From NCBI RefSeq assembly GCF_001636315.1, contig NZ_KV440949.1, forward strand, positions 5,660,084 to 5,724,083: a stretch of 64,000 nt of DNA, in the 5' to 3' direction. Below the pieces are notes generated by a model that saw only the letters and a program-made list of their open reading frames with translations, was not told where the DNA came from and ran no database searches. The stretch comes from Neobacillus mesonae (GTDB taxonomy: Bacteria; Bacillota; Bacilli; Bacillales; Cytobacillaceae). A program made the translations under genes and the position numbers. Shown piece by piece: positions 17,110 to 25,791 of the stretch (position 1 is its first letter; every line of letters begins with the position of its first letter).

Positions 17110-17183
17110 CCTAAACAAAAGCACCCGTTAGTTTAATAAGAACAGCGACGCTTCTTCAACAATCGCGCCCTTTAATGGCATAA
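17110..17183 (-). repeat. Cassette-array element 18 with two GCACCC-type cores
   Basis: First core AAACAAAA-GCACCC-GTTAGTTTAATAAG, centre GCGACGCTTCTTCAACAATCGC, second worn core (CGCCCTTTAATGG). The first core carries the S2 spacer where S1 is expected. Confidence 0.65.
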
Positions 17184-17217
17184 CTAAGATATGTCTCAAT
17201 TCTTAAATCACTGAATT

Positions 17218-17250
17218 GTTCTTAAACTAACGCCCCTCATATGTTCAAGG
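17218..17250 (-). repeat. Solo array core
   Basis: TTCTTAAACTAAC-GCCCCT-CATATGTTCAAGG; well-kept left arm and worn right arm. Confidence 0.55.
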
Positions 17251-17304
17251 AGCTTCCATTTCGGTGTTGAACAAGGAGGGGGTTGGCACTCCTCCAGTTG
17301 CGTG

Positions 17305-18186
17305 TCAATTAAAACAATCGTCTCTCAGCACTAGGTCTAGCCAGGCTTTCGCCTCATTGTACAAAATCGGATTGTTTTGCGGCGTGTAGTAAGCGAGGAT
17401 TGCGACTGCCTGTGATACGACCCATCCGCGGGCCCTTGCCCATGTAGCGTCGTCCATCGGGAGAGCCTTACGGAACGCATCGCGTGCCACAGGCGAATGC
17501 AACTTCCATGCGACCATCACATCGCACGCAGGATCGCCAATGCCCATTGTTTCCCAATCAATCACACCGCTGATACGCTTATCTCGTACAAGCCAGTTAC
17601 GTACATCTAGATCGCCGTGATGCCAAACAGGAGGGCCGTTCCACCGAGGCGCAGCAAGAGCCGACTCCCACACAGCAGACACCGCTGGGTCGCCATCGAA
17701 TCGTGCCAACCAGTATCGGAAGTCCTCATCCCGTTGGGCCAAAGGAATGCCGCGTCCTAACGGCCCTCCCGATGAATCGACTTGTTGCAGCGCTGCGACG
17801 AACGATGCGAGATCACGCGCTGCCTGAACCTCGTCAATCGCCTCTATCGGCACCGTCTCGCCCTGAAGCCACGTATGTACCTCCCAAAACCATGGATATT
17901 CATTATTGGGACTCCCCTGAGCTATAGGCACAGGGATTTCAAGCGGAACCAAGGGTGCGAGTTTTGGAAGCCATGTGAGCTCACGACCTCCCGGTGTCGT
18001 CGGTCCTGCCCTCCGTGCGAGCCGAACTGAATATTCGTCGCCAAGTCGGAAAATGGCGTGTACCGTTCCAACTGGCTCGACCCGCGACAGGGGCAGTTCT
18101 GCCCAGTGGGGGAACTGATCGACAAGCAAACGACGCACGAGTCGCTCGTCAATTTCTAATTCGTCAACGTGCATTTTCTCGCCCAT
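17305..18186 (-). CDS. Aminoglycoside phosphotransferase family kinase
   Basis: The start at 18186 has GAGGGGG upstream. 293 residues with the kinase-like fold: an N-lobe (GTVHAIFRLGDEYSVRLARR), the catalytic loop HHGDLDVRNWLV (HxDxxxxN) and the metal-binding VIDWETMGIGDPACDV. The family phosphorylates aminoglycosides, macrolides or small metabolites; the true substrate is not known. Base composition is clearly more GC-rich than its neighbours, which suggests recent transfer into the array. Confidence 0.88.
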   Translation of the reverse strand: MGEKMHVDELEIDERLVRRLLVDQFPHWAELPLSRVEPVGTVHAIFRLGDEYSVRLARRAGPTTPGGRELTWLPKLAPLVPLEIPVPIAQGSPNNEYPWFWEVHTWLQGETVPIEAIDEVQAARDLASFVAALQQVDSSGGPLGRGIPLAQRDEDFRYWLARFDGDPAVSAVWESALAAPRWNGPPVWHHGDLDVRNWLVRDKRISGVIDWETMGIGDPACDVMVAWKLHSPVARDAFRKALPMDDATWARARGWVVSQAVAILAYYTPQNNPILYNEAKAWLDLVLRDDCFN

Positions 18187-18392
18187 CAAAATATCCCCCC
18201 TCGGTTGCTGTGAGGTAAAATTTGCGATCGCCATGTCTTGAACAAATGTCCTGACATTTCCATCTAGTTAAATGCATTACATTGTATCCCCCTCGTGTCA
18301 TTAGATGTTACACCTTAGTTTTTGGTGGAATCTTATATGTTGCCTCCTTTTCCCCACCTAACCAATATCTGTTTCTACAAAATGGTTAATAA

Positions 18393-18430
18393 CTCCTTCT
18401 TCAACTATCCTGCCACTTTAGCTTAATAAG
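18393..18430 (+). repeat. Array core at the left end of recombinase cassette 3
   Basis: CCTTCTTCAACTAT-CCTGCCA joins CTTTAGCTTAATAAG, the left end of the recombinase cassette. Confidence 0.8.
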
Positions 18431-18495
18431 CCTATATTTCGATAATCTAGGCAATAATTCCTCTTAAATGAGAAGTTTAAATGGGAGGGATTGGG

Positions 18496-19258
18496 TTGTT
18501 AATATCAAAAGCGTGGGAAACATATGCAGCCGACAAACGAATTGAGGGCTTTTCACCGTATACAATAAAAGCCTATGGCATTCAGGCAAAGTTGCTTGTT
18601 CTATATTTCAAGGATGCAGAAATTGCTACTCTTAACACAGAAAGTTTGAAGGAATACCTAAATAATTCAGCGGCTGCCCTAAAGCCATCCAGTATGGCTC
18701 ATAGGATACGGTTTATGAAATCATTATTCCGTTGGTGCCACGAAGAAGGTCATATACACCATAACCCTGCATCAATGTTAGAGGAACCCAAGGTCGGAAA
18801 ACGCATACCGAAGTTCTTAACTGAAAGAGAAATCGAACTTCTGAGTGAAGCGTGTGTTAGCCCGATGGAAAAACCTTGTTTGAATTTATGTTTTCGACAG
18901 GATGCAGAATTGGGGAAATAGTTTCACTTGAACGTAATTGCATTAATTGGTCCAATCGCTTAGCAATTGTAAAGGGAAAAGGAGACAAGGAACGTGAGGT
19001 CTATTTTAATATAAGAGCCGAAATCTGGCTTAAGCGATAAATCAATGATCGCCAGGATACGGATCCTGCCATATTTGTGACAGAACGGCTGCCACATAGG
19101 ATGAGCATTGCCCAAATGAGATATGTCATAAAACGAATCTCAGCTCGTGCGGCCATAAATAAGGAAATTTATCCTCATCAACTCAGACACAGCTATGCAA
19201 CCCATTTGTTGAATAACGGAGCCCCTGTTGAAGTCATACAAAGTCTTTTGGGCCACGC
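18496..19258 (+). pseudogene. Tyrosine recombinase, copy 3 (frameshift, stop, lost 3' end)
   Basis: TTG start at 18496 after GGGAGGG. One base (G) is missing after 18873, a CGATAA stop lies at 19038-19040 where the other copies have CGATACATC, and homology ends abruptly at GGCCACG (19258), so the Tyr nucleophile is gone. The first 125 residues are still those of the intact core-binding and early catalytic domain. The leader is identical to copy 4 apart from the codon after TTG. Confidence 0.88.
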
Positions 19259-19368
19259 CTATGAAGGGACTCTTAACGGGTTCCGAAGATAGGTGTAATT
19301 AGAATAATGACAGTAATATTTCTAAGTAAATTGACACGAAAAAACGTTATAATGTAATACGAAAAAGG

Positions 19369-19394
19369 GCGGCATTTGCCGTCCTTTTCGAATA
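19369..19394 (+). terminator. Rho-independent terminator-like hairpin
   Basis: AAAAGGGCGGC-ATTT-GCCGTCCTTTT, in the DNA fused to the broken end of recombinase copy 3. Confidence 0.6.
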
Positions 19395-19463
19395 GCTCTG
19401 TTAAAACTTGTTGTTGATTTTTGACTAAAACACAACCCACCGATTAGGAGGGTTCTTACTATG

Positions 19464-19499
19464 CTATTGAACTAAAGAATCCCCGTTACTCCAATAAGC
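19464..19499 (-). repeat. Array core S2-like (element 20)
   Basis: TTGAACTAAAGAATCCCCGTTACTCCAATAAG lies directly at the stop of the methyltransferase gene; its spacer is longer than usual. Confidence 0.6.
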
Positions 19500-19500
19500 A

Positions 19501-20085
19501 TCACTTTTTATAAATCATTAGCTGACCTTTGCCAACATCAACTATCAATGAATCATGAACCTCAGAATTTTTAACAATCTCGATAAACTCATCGACTTCT
19601 TGACGATGTGAATTTACGTTATCGACAATCATTAAAGAATTTGGTTTAAGAATCCTATTTAAGTCTTCCCACCAATTTAAATATTGCTTTCGGTCAGAAT
19701 CTAAAAAAATAAAATCAAATATCTGGTCTTCTTGGTTCTTTATGAATTCTCCTGCATCTCCGTGGTGCAATGAAATAATACTTTCTAACTCTGCCCTTCT
19801 AAAATTATCTAAAGCCATCGTTACCTTATTATCATTAAATTCTAAAGTGGTTACATGCCCTTCTGAATCTAAGAAGTTTTGAGCCAACCAAATAGTTGAG
19901 TATCCATTTGAAGTACCTACTTCTAAAACACTCTTAGCTTTATTACTTTTAATTAATATTGAAAGGAATTCCCCAGTTTCTTTCGTAATATTTTTCATTT
20001 TTAATCTGCCCTCTTGCATGTTTAAATCGTTATTTAGACCAAAAGACTCAAGCTCATTTAAGAGTAGCTCAATATTTTTTTGCAT
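19501..20085 (-). CDS. O-methyltransferase (class I, SAM-dependent)
   Basis: The start at 20085 follows GGAGGGGG. 194 residues in the order of catechol-type O-methyltransferases: ETGEFLSILIKSNKAKSVLEVGTSNGYSTIWLA (SAM motif I), HVTTLEFNDNK (motif II) and FDFIFLDSDRKQYLNWW (metal and substrate loop). It should methylate a hydroxyl of a small molecule with Mg2+. Single-gene cassette. Confidence 0.88.
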   Translation of the reverse strand: MQKNIELLLNELESFGLNNDLNMQEGRLKMKNITKETGEFLSILIKSNKAKSVLEVGTSNGYSTIWLAQNFLDSEGHVTTLEFNDNKVTMALDNFRRAELESIISLHHGDAGEFIKNQEDQIFDFIFLDSDRKQYLNWWEDLNRILKPNSLMIVDNVNSHRQEVDEFIEIVKNSEVHDSLIVDVGKGQLMIYKK

Positions 20086-20149
20086 TGTATCCCCCTCCAA
20101 TGTTATCAACTAACATATAAAATTCTGTGTATCCTCGTTAAATCCTTTT

Positions 20150-20229
20150 AAAGTTTTCTGCCCGGTTGTTCTAATAAGAAATTCAACAATGAAGGCTATT
20201 AGTCCTTCTAGATGACCACCTCTGTAAGT
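20150..20229 (-). repeat. Cassette-array element 21
   Basis: Worn S1 (TTTTCTGCCC-GGTTGTTCTAATAAG), centre ATGAAGGCTATTAGTCCTTC, S2 replaced by the stop region of the next gene. Confidence 0.65.
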
Positions 20230-20369
20230 TTTTGTTGTGGCGTATTTCTTTGCTCCACAAACGATAAAAGCAGTGCGATTTCAGTTGCGAAATCCACTGC
20301 TCTTATACTTGTTTTTATACTTGTTTTTTGCTGTGCAGGTACTCCAAAAGAGAACGGCTTAGAAAACAT
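20208..20369 (-). CDS. Hypothetical protein fragment
   Basis: A minus-strand frame ends at TAG 20208-20210 and encodes MFSKPFSFGVPAQQKTSIK and onward to LLLSFVEQRNTPQQKLTEVVI, 53 residues from the first ATG. An upstream extension reaches a stop at about 20400, next to a core. The peptide looks like the tail of a larger soluble protein, so it is probably truncated by the core at 20,396. Family not recognised. Confidence 0.35.
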   Translation of the reverse strand: MFSKPFSFGVPAQQKTSIKTSIRAVDFATEIALLLSFVEQRNTPQQKLTEVVI

Positions 20370-20395
20370 CCCAAGCTTTTTATCTTTAATGTATT

Positions 20396-20432
20396 GTTCT
20401 TATTCCACTAAAGCCCCCCGATTCTGAATGGG
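20396..20432 (-). repeat. Solo array core
   Basis: TTCTTATTCCACTAAA-GCCCCC-CGATTCTGAATGG; S2-like left arm, worn right arm. Confidence 0.55.
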
Positions 20433-20471
20433 CACTTTAACTCATTCTCGACTATTTTTTAAAATTCTCAT

Positions 20472-20687
20472 CTACCAAGGGTTTTCCTTCTTGATCAATG
20501 CCTCTACAATTAATACGCCTGGCATAACTGGATAATTGGGGAAGTGTCCGTTAAAAAAATCCTCATTCACACTCACATTTTTTATACCAACTGCTCTATT
20601 TCCTTCTTCTAATTCCAAAATTCTATCCACTAAAAGAAATGGATAACGATGTCTAATAACTTCCTTAATTTTTTGAGTATCTAACAT
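20472..20687 (-). pseudogene. fabZ: FabZ, N-terminal half only
   Basis: 71 residues against a usual 140. The start IKEVIRHRYPFLLVDRI and the catalytic stretch NGHFPNYPVMPGVLIVEAL (catalytic His) are those of beta-hydroxyacyl-ACP dehydratase. The frame then ends in IKKENPW and stop instead of the central helix. The hot-dog fold cannot be complete, so this is almost surely inactive. A full fabZ should exist elsewhere. Confidence 0.85.
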
Positions 20688-20773
20688 CATAAAAGCTCCC
20701 GAATCAATAATATTTAAAAAAATCTATTTTTTTATTTTATCACTTGGTATTAATAGTTTGTACTAAAAGAAAG

Positions 20774-20918
20774 AGCTTCATTAACTCTACTGCCCGTTAG
20801 CACAATATTTCTAGTTCAATACTAACATAATATTGCAAAAAACATTTAATTCCCCTAATAGAAAAGACGACCTAATATGATCGCCTTGTATAACAATTGC
20901 ACCTGTTAGTTAAACAAC
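20774..20918 (-). repeat. Cassette-array element 22 (long centre)
   Basis: S1 at 20774-20806 (TTAACTCTACTGCCC-GTTAGCACAAT) and S2 at 20887-20918 (AACAATT-GCACCT-GTTAGTTAAACAAC). The 80-base centre is longer than usual and includes GACGACCTAATATGATCGCC. Confidence 0.7.
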
Positions 20919-20974
20919 AGAAGGTATCTTAGTCAAGAACTTCCCAACCCGTATTAGAGTATTTATTACATATC

Positions 20975-21475
20975 CTAAGGTTCAAGCCTCAAAATAAATT
21001 CTTCAACAACCTTGCCTCTTGCGTTGGAAAAACCCTTATCTTCAGGGATGATTTTAAACCTGCATTTTTCCAATACCCTGATGGAGGCGAGATTATCTTT
21101 AGCGGCACGAGCATAAAGCGGGCGCAGCTTTATATACTTCAGAAATTCTAACAACGCTTTAGTTGCAATACCTTGACCCCAATATTCCTTCCCAATCCAG
21201 TAGCTTACTTCGGGTTCGCCGAACTGTTCAAAGTTCGAGAGGTGTCCAGTGACAATGCCATTGAATAATATAGTCTTAATTGTGATGGTCTCATCAGCGA
21301 TAATTTTTGTCCAATGGTCAAAAAATGCGTCCTTATCAGTGGGGTCTTTAGTTGTAAATGCAGCCATATAGTTCGCCGTTGAGTCAAGTTGTTGTTCGAA
21401 AAAGATAGGAAGATCTTCCTCTGTGATATCTCGTAGCTTCACTTCGCTTTTGCTAATGGATTCCATATAATTCAC
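20975..21475 (-). CDS. GNAT family N-acetyltransferase
   Basis: 166 residues. KLRDITEEDLPIFFEQQLD starts the fold, VSYWIGKEYWGQGIATKALLEFL holds the acetyl-CoA loop (QGIATKA, of the Q/RxxGxG/A type) and NLASIRVLEKCRFKI is the last motif. Most like the ribosomal-protein/aminoglycoside branch of GNAT. The start is GTG 21475 or ATG 21466; GGGAGC stands closer to the latter region. Acceptor unknown. Confidence 0.88.
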   Translation of the reverse strand: MNYMESISKSEVKLRDITEEDLPIFFEQQLDSTANYMAAFTTKDPTDKDAFFDHWTKIIADETITIKTILFNGIVTGHLSNFEQFGEPEVSYWIGKEYWGQGIATKALLEFLKYIKLRPLYARAAKDNLASIRVLEKCRFKIIPEDKGFSNARGKVVEEFILRLEP

Positions 21476-21524
21476 AAGCTCCCTAACATATTTTTGGATA
21501 TAAATTCTGCCTAGTTTAGATAAA

Positions 21525-21616
21525 TTCCTTCTTCCACAAACCTGCCCGTTTGTTCAGTAAGGAATTTAATTATAAAGGCGGTTAATCCTACTTGGATCAA
21601 CGCACCCGTTAAGAGA
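21525..21616 (-). repeat. Cassette-array element 23
   Basis: S1 has matched arms CACAAAC and GTTTGTTC around CTGCCC. Centre ATAAAGGCGGTTAATCCTAC, S2 GATCAAC-GCACCC-GTTAAGAG. Confidence 0.8.
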
Positions 21617-21702
21617 TAATCGTATCTTACTAAGGGAGTTCAATGACCTGTAGCGTTCAAAGTGATTAGGGTTTTTTGGCCAATTAAATTTGTTATCGCA
21701 TT

Positions 21703-22209
21703 CTAATTCAGGGAGACAAGATAGTCGGCAAGTTTATCGAAAGCACCCTCAAGATCTTGTTGAAGCATTGGAGCCATATCGTTGTAGGATTCTTGTTCCT
21801 CAGCAGAAGCGTTCACAGGGCAACCTTTCAGTTTTAAAACAGTTTTCCCTTCGTTATCTTCAAGCGTTATGAGATTCATAATTTCAAGAGGCCAGCTCCC
21901 ACTAAAAGGCGCTCCGACCGTATTGCCATGCTCATCGGAAAAAGATTGAATATAAGACACTTTCTCAGGTTCGACAACCTCTTGGTATGTAAATTTTCTC
22001 CACATAACTAGATTTCCGTCAGGAGACGTCAGAATACCTAAAAATCGGCCACCTGATTGAGCGTCCATTATAACGACTTCGAGTGTGAATCCCTTTGGTC
22101 CCCACCATTTCGCGAAATGCCCGAGCTCTGTCCATGCTTTAAATACGAGTTCGCGAGGGGCATCGAATACACGCGTAAATTCGAACGATTGATTCAGATT
22201 GTTAACCAT
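21703..22209 (-). CDS. SRPBCC/AHSA1 family protein
   Basis: 168 residues after AAGGAGG. It has the AHSA1 signature: FEFTRVFDAPRELVFKAWTELGHFAKWWGPKGFT at the start, GGRFLGIL..PDGNLVMWRKF in the middle and a closing amphipathic helix. The helix-grip fold binds hydrophobic ligands; the role is unknown. Single-gene cassette. Confidence 0.9.
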   Translation of the reverse strand: MVNNLNQSFEFTRVFDAPRELVFKAWTELGHFAKWWGPKGFTLEVVIMDAQSGGRFLGILTSPDGNLVMWRKFTYQEVVEPEKVSYIQSFSDEHGNTVGAPFSGSWPLEIMNLITLEDNEGKTVLKLKGCPVNASAEEQESYNDMAPMLQQDLEGAFDKLADYLVSLN

Positions 22210-22322
22210 AAAATCCTCCTTGTTTTTTGAAAGGAACTATTTCTAGTCTACAACTTTATTTTCTCAGTCAAAAACTTTGTTTTTCAGTTTTAATACTTAA
22301 TCTCACAGAACAATGATACCAT

Positions 22323-22413
22323 GTATTGGAAGTATCCTGCCCCGTTAGTGGAACAAAAAAAGGAGTTGCCACAGCAACTCCCTGTTCAATCCTTATCACC
22401 CGTTCATTAAGAA
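22323..22413 (-). repeat. Cassette-array element 24
   Basis: S1 AAGTATCCTGCCCC-GTTAGTGGAAC, hairpin GGAGTTGCCACAGCAACTCC (22361-22381; terminator-like from the minus strand), S2 ATCCTTATCACCC-GTTCATTAAGAAC. Confidence 0.8.
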
Positions 22414-22425
22414 CTCTTTTCTTTA

Positions 22426-23127
22426 CTATTCAAATGCAAGTAAATCTGAGATAAATCCATTAATATTTCCTTTTAACACTACCCCGTGTCCCGTACATAA
22501 ATATTCAACATCAAATTTATTAATAGCCCTTAAACCTTCGATAAATAAATTAAAATTGTGTTTTTTTCTCATATCCTCGTTTTGGGACCAATCAGACACA
22601 AATTGTTTAAACTTTTCTCTTTCCAATTTACCTGTATCTACAACATTATTCCCCTTCAATGGTTCTCCAAAGAAACAGATATGGTCTCCACAAAATAATA
22701 CTTTGCTTTTACGATGATATAGTAAGACAGAACCTTTTGTATGATATCCAAGTAGCACACATTCTAAATTGCTTACGGTTGAACCGTTATCTGGGAGATT
22801 CATTTTTAATTGGTTTCTAAGATTTTCTGGAATTAATTCTAAATCTTTATTATGAATAAAACCTTCTATTTCTCCTAAAAAGTGAGCTCCCCCGATATGG
22901 TCTTTATGACCGTGTGTGGCAATAAAGTGAGTTATATCTTTATTGGAAATCCCTTTACTGTTTAGGGCAGAATACAGGAAGCCAGAATGTTCTTCCTTCC
23001 CTGAATCAATAAGTATATAATGATTGTTTTCGAGCAACAAGTAGCAATTATTATATGAGTTCCAGGATTTATCCCACAATAAAAAAGCGTACACATCTTT
23101 CGCTATTTCTTCGAGATATGTTTTCAT
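22426..23127 (-). CDS. MBL-fold metallo-hydrolase
   Basis: 233 residues after GGGGGGATAGA. The metal motif THGHKDHIGG (HxHxDH) lies at about 70-79, followed by a metal Asp in LFCGDHICFF and a closing His in LCTGHGVV. This is the pattern of small MBL hydrolases (glyoxalase II or lactonase type). The substrate cannot be told; it is not a subclass B1 beta-lactamase by layout. Single-gene cassette. Confidence 0.88.
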   Translation of the reverse strand: MKTYLEEIAKDVYAFLLWDKSWNSYNNCYLLLENNHYILIDSGKEEHSGFLYSALNSKGISNKDITHFIATHGHKDHIGGAHFLGEIEGFIHNKDLELIPENLRNQLKMNLPDNGSTVSNLECVLLGYHTKGSVLLYHRKSKVLFCGDHICFFGEPLKGNNVVDTGKLEREKFKQFVSDWSQNEDMRKKHNFNLFIEGLRAINKFDVEYLCTGHGVVLKGNINGFISDLLAFE

Positions 23128-23184
23128 TCTATCCCCCCAATACTCTACAATTATTAAGTACTATTCGTTCAATTTTTGGAAAAT

Positions 23185-23292
23185 ACCTTCCTCTACTAAC
23201 ATGACCCGTTAGCTCAACAAAAAAAGACCGCCGCAGCGATCAATCACTTTTTTACTAACGCCCCCGTTACTTTAAGTACATTTCTTCACAAT
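23185..23292 (-). repeat. Cassette-array element 25
   Basis: S1 CTCTACTAAC-ATGACCC-GTTAGCTCAACAA, hairpin GACCGCCGCAGCGATC, S2 TTTACTAAC-GCCCCC-GTTACTTTAAGTACATTTC with CTTCACAATA tail. Confidence 0.85.
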
Positions 23293-23322
23293 ATTGCTTT
23301 AATATAAAAGTTTTATGAAATA

Positions 23323-23554
23323 CTAACTCTTTAGAATGTAAGCAATAAGGTCTAATATCGTTCCTAAACCAACTAAAGATGTCCAAAAAACATTTAGTTT
23401 TAACAAACGTTTTTCTTCTTTATCTAATAAATTATCATCAGTTCTTTTGTATTATTATCTTACCTTTTAATTTCTTTAAGACTTTTATTGAGTTCAACAA
23501 CCCAAGAAGTTCCAGTATAGTCCCAATTACAAATAGCCAAAAACTAATACTCAT
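23323..23554 (-). pseudogene. Small two-helix membrane protein, frameshifted
   Basis: From ATG 23554 (AGGGGCGGAAT upstream) the frame gives MSISFWLFVIGTILELLGLL and then stops at TGA after IIIQKN. In the neighbouring frame it continues RTDDNLLDKEEKRLLKLN with the helix FWTSLVGLGTILDLIAYIL to a stop at 23323. The switch is in an A-run near 23444, so about 77 residues would be restored. Single base loss or sequencing error. Confidence 0.55.
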
Positions 23555-23680
23555 ATTCCGCCCCTAACAATAATATGGTGGGATTTCTCTTTAAAAAGGT
23601 TTTAATTCCAACGTCTGCAATAGCTTTATTAATGATGTTCCATAATGGAGTATTTTCAAATTGTTATTTGGATGAGACAT
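23544..23680 (-). pseudogene. Small protein overlapping the preceding gene, frameshifted
   Basis: ATG 23680 follows GGAGGTACATAAA. The open frame ends after 29 codons, but adding one A to AAAA near 23,657 gives MSHPNNNLKNTPLWNIINK followed by AIADVGIKTFLKRNPTILLL and a stop at 23544, overlapping the next gene's start by 11 bases. That would be a two-gene cassette with coupled translation. Function unknown. Confidence 0.4.
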
Positions 23681-23690
23681 TTTATGTACC

Positions 23691-23725
23691 TCCTTCACTC
23701 AAGCACCCTTTAGCGTAAGTGAGTA
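23691..23725 (-). repeat. Array core S2 (element 26)
   Basis: CCTTCACTCAA-GCACCC-TTTAGCGTAAGTGAG, directly at the ribosome binding site of the preceding minus-strand gene; no S1 partner. Confidence 0.65.
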
Positions 23726-23964
23726 AATGCATAAACACTAAAATAAAAACAAATAAAGGCAAATATAAATAAAAATGTTTTGCTAACCTGATATGGCAAC
23801 AGTCTTAATAAGATGACAACGGATAAAGCGATGATGGTACCGATGATTGAATCGGCTCCAGAACCATCTAAACCCTCGTTTTCGTGTCTTTTTTTATTAT
23901 AGGCAAATCCACCATATAACGCCAAAAAACCAATTAAAACAGACATTGACCCCAATAAAGCCAT
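23710..23964 (-). CDS. Small membrane protein (84 residues)
   Basis: GGGGTGAGATA precedes the ATG. Three hydrophobic helices (GSMSVLIGFLALYGGFAY, IIGTIIALSVVILLRLL, TFLFIFAFICFYFSVYAF) and a polar loop KKRHENEGLDGSGAD. No family recognised. The last codons run into the core at 23,691-23,725, so the core forms its 3' end. Confidence 0.55.
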   Translation of the reverse strand: MALLGSMSVLIGFLALYGGFAYNKKRHENEGLDGSGADSIIGTIIALSVVILLRLLPYQVSKTFLFIFAFICFYFSVYAFTHLR

Positions 23965-23989
23965 TATCTCACCCCATTAATTTAGCGAA

Positions 23990-24083
23990 GTCTTATTCAA
24001 GTATCCTGCTCCGTTAGCTCAATAACAAAAGGCTGCCGTTTGTGCAGTCAGTTCTTTAAGGAACAACCGTTAGTTGAGTTAGG
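23990..24083 (-). repeat. Cassette-array element 27
   Basis: S1 TTCAAGTATCCTGCTCC-GTTAGCTCAATAAC, hairpin AAAAGGCTGCCGTTTGTGCAGTC, S2 TTAAGGAACAACC-GTTAGTTGAGTTAGG. Confidence 0.8.
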
Positions 24084-24087
24084 ATTT

Positions 24088-24240
24088 TCACTTACTGTCT
24101 TTCAAAAAATTAGAAATTAGAGATATTACTAAACCTAAAAATGAAACGCCTAATCCAAATGTAGTTGCCGAACCACTGGATGTTAGTATAAGTGCTATAC
24201 CAAAAAGAGATATTGAAATACCTAAAAGTGATAAACGCAT
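24088..24240 (-). CDS. Small membrane protein (50 residues)
   Basis: The ATG at 24240 follows GGTGAAGATAAA. Two helices: LSLLGISISLFGIALILTS and FGLGVSFLGLVISLISNFL, then KDSK. No family recognised. It fills its cassette alone between elements 27 and 28. Confidence 0.55.
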   Translation of the reverse strand: MRLSLLGISISLFGIALILTSSGSATTFGLGVSFLGLVISLISNFLKDSK

Positions 24241-24290
24241 TTTATCTTCACCCCACCTTAATGTAATAATTCTACACAAAGTCTAAATAT

Positions 24291-24383
24291 CCCTGTTAAA
24301 CTATTCTGCCATTTAGTTGAAGAAGAAAAAGATGGAATCTCCGTGGAATCCCATCTTGTAAAGCACCCGTTAGTGAAGTAAGG
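24291..24383 (-). repeat. Cassette-array element 28
   Basis: S1 GTTAAACTAT-TCTGCC-ATTTAGTTGAAGAAG, hairpin AGATGGAATCTCCGTGGAATC with CCATCTT, S2 GTAAAGCACCCGTTAGTGAAG. Its centre is nearly the same as that of element 48 at 38,693. Confidence 0.85.
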
Positions 24384-24402
24384 AAGTAAGGGCAGTCTGA
24401 CT

Positions 24403-24675
24403 TTAACTGTTCCAACGTAAGATAAATTTCCACCAAACAAAATCAAAAATTATAAGGATGCCTATCCCAAACAAAATGTAAGCGGAAATTTTGTGTTTTT
24501 TCATATATTCTTCAACCCCACCCACAATGGCACCACAAAAAAAGAAAAGATAGCCCAATCTGGTAAGCCATATCGTAAACGAAGTTTCAGGTGGGACTAA
24601 GAATGAGCGGATACTGAACATAACAACACCTATTATCATCAACAAATACCACAAACGCTGCTTGAGGTGATTCAA
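24403..24675 (-). CDS. Small membrane protein (about 90 residues)
   Basis: Either GTG 24690 or TTG 24675 is the start; GAGGGTGA five bases before the TTG favours the latter. Three helices: LWYLLMIIGVVMFSIRSFLV, LGYLFFFCGAIVGGVEEYM and ISAYILFGIGILIIFDFVWW. No family recognised. Single-gene cassette. Confidence 0.5.
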   Translation of the reverse strand: MNHLKQRLWYLLMIIGVVMFSIRSFLVPPETSFTIWLTRLGYLFFFCGAIVGGVEEYMKKHKISAYILFGIGILIIFDFVWWKFILRWNS

Positions 24676-24814
24676 TTTATTCACCCTCACTTACAGTTTT
24701 ATTAGAATAAATTTATAATTTCTTAACAAATAACTGTTTTCTTTACTATCATCTTGAGTATCCTACTAGATTCTTCATTATTTGCATACGGTGAATTAAT
24801 TCCTTTATTTCATA

Positions 24815-24866
24815 CTCCTTATTCAAGCATGCTGCCCCGTTACTTATAGGAAATTATTTCACAATG
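24815..24866 (-). repeat. Solo array core (element 29)
   Basis: CCTTATTCAAGCATGCTGCCCC-GTTACTTATAGG with the ATTTCACAATG tail: S1-type left side joined directly to an S2-type right flank, with no hairpin. Confidence 0.65.
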
Positions 24867-24902
24867 TTTCCTAAATATAAAAGGAGGTTGACCTAATCTA
24901 AA

Positions 24903-25169
24903 CTACTTTTCAAACCTTCTAATATTAGCATTCCAACTGTTATTTCCGACCCATACTCCCAATGGAATATAGACTATTAGGGCAAATAGATAGATAAAAA
25001 TAACTTGAGGAATATTGGATAATGTTGTTCTATTAAACACAAACATATCAAATGTAACAATTAACAATATAAAAACTTCATAAATAAATATTGATTTTAA
25101 AACATAACCTTTTTTACCTTTGGATTTTATCCTATTCCATTTTTCTTTTTTATTATCAAAACTACTCAT
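24903..25169 (-). CDS. Small membrane protein (88 residues)
   Basis: Start ATG 25169 or 25187; GGAGG lies 11 bases before the former. A charged N-terminus (NKKEKWNRIKSKGKKG) is followed by two helices (SIFIYEVFILLIVTFDMFVF and VIFIYLFALIVYIPLGVWVG). No family recognised. Confidence 0.5.
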   Translation of the reverse strand: MSSFDNKKEKWNRIKSKGKKGYVLKSIFIYEVFILLIVTFDMFVFNRTTLSNIPQVIFIYLFALIVYIPLGVWVGNNSWNANIRRFEK

Positions 25170-25270
25170 TTGAATCGAAGCCTCCATTTGTTTTCAATCA
25201 TCTTTCATTGTAATCGCTTAAAATGGCTCAATGATACTGGAAATTAAAGGGGTTTTTTCGAAGACAAAAA

Positions 25271-25346
25271 GGAACCCTTCGGGTTCCCATAGCGGATTGC
25301 TCTATTCAATTAACGCACCCGATAGTTTAAGTACAATGCTTCACAT
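25271..25346 (-). repeat. Cassette-array element 30 (hairpin and S2)
   Basis: Hairpin GGAACCCTTCGGGTTCC, then S2 TTCAATTAAC-GCACCC-GATAGTTTAAGTACAATGC with CTTCACATAC tail. No clear S1. Confidence 0.75.
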
Positions 25347-25467
25347 ACTTACCTTATTGCTATGTAGAAAGGGTCTATTTGGTAGGAGTCCATAGTGGAA
25401 TATTATTTGCCAATTGCCGTTTCTTTTTTCAAATAGAACTTCGCAAAGTATATTTATTTCTGTTTTC

Positions 25468-25791
25468 TCATCGTTTTACATTTAACACAATTACCACACT
25501 TGAAGCTGTTCTGAAATTCCATCTTTGTCCTATGCTATAAATATATATTCCTTCCTCACCTGGCGATGTAAAGCTAAAGTCTGGTAATTCTTCTTCTTTC
25601 TCCAACTTATTATTCGCCCACTGTTTCAGAACCATTTTGGGAACTTCGTCATAATTTAACTCAATTATTGTATTAGGTTTAATAGTATATGGTTCCACAT
25701 CTTTATAAACTGATGGAGGTTCATTATTATCTACCCCCGACTGATTAGCAACATAACCTAATTTATTAGTATATTTATCATGCTTTTATTA
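25468..25791 (-). pseudogene. Hypothetical protein, 5' end missing
   Basis: About 105 codons are open but no start codon is placed well; an in-frame stop lies at the upstream end. The peptide contains YTIKPNTIIELNYDEVPK and GEEGIYIYSIGQRWNF and looks like the outer domain of a secreted or lipid-anchored protein. The likely signal sequence would have been upstream of 25,790. Confidence 0.35.

Noticed and set aside
16923..17114. 63-codon plus-strand frame before the 17,051 terminator, thought of as a Spo0E-like protein
   Set aside because: The frame runs through the terminator stem and the match to Spo0E is too weak.
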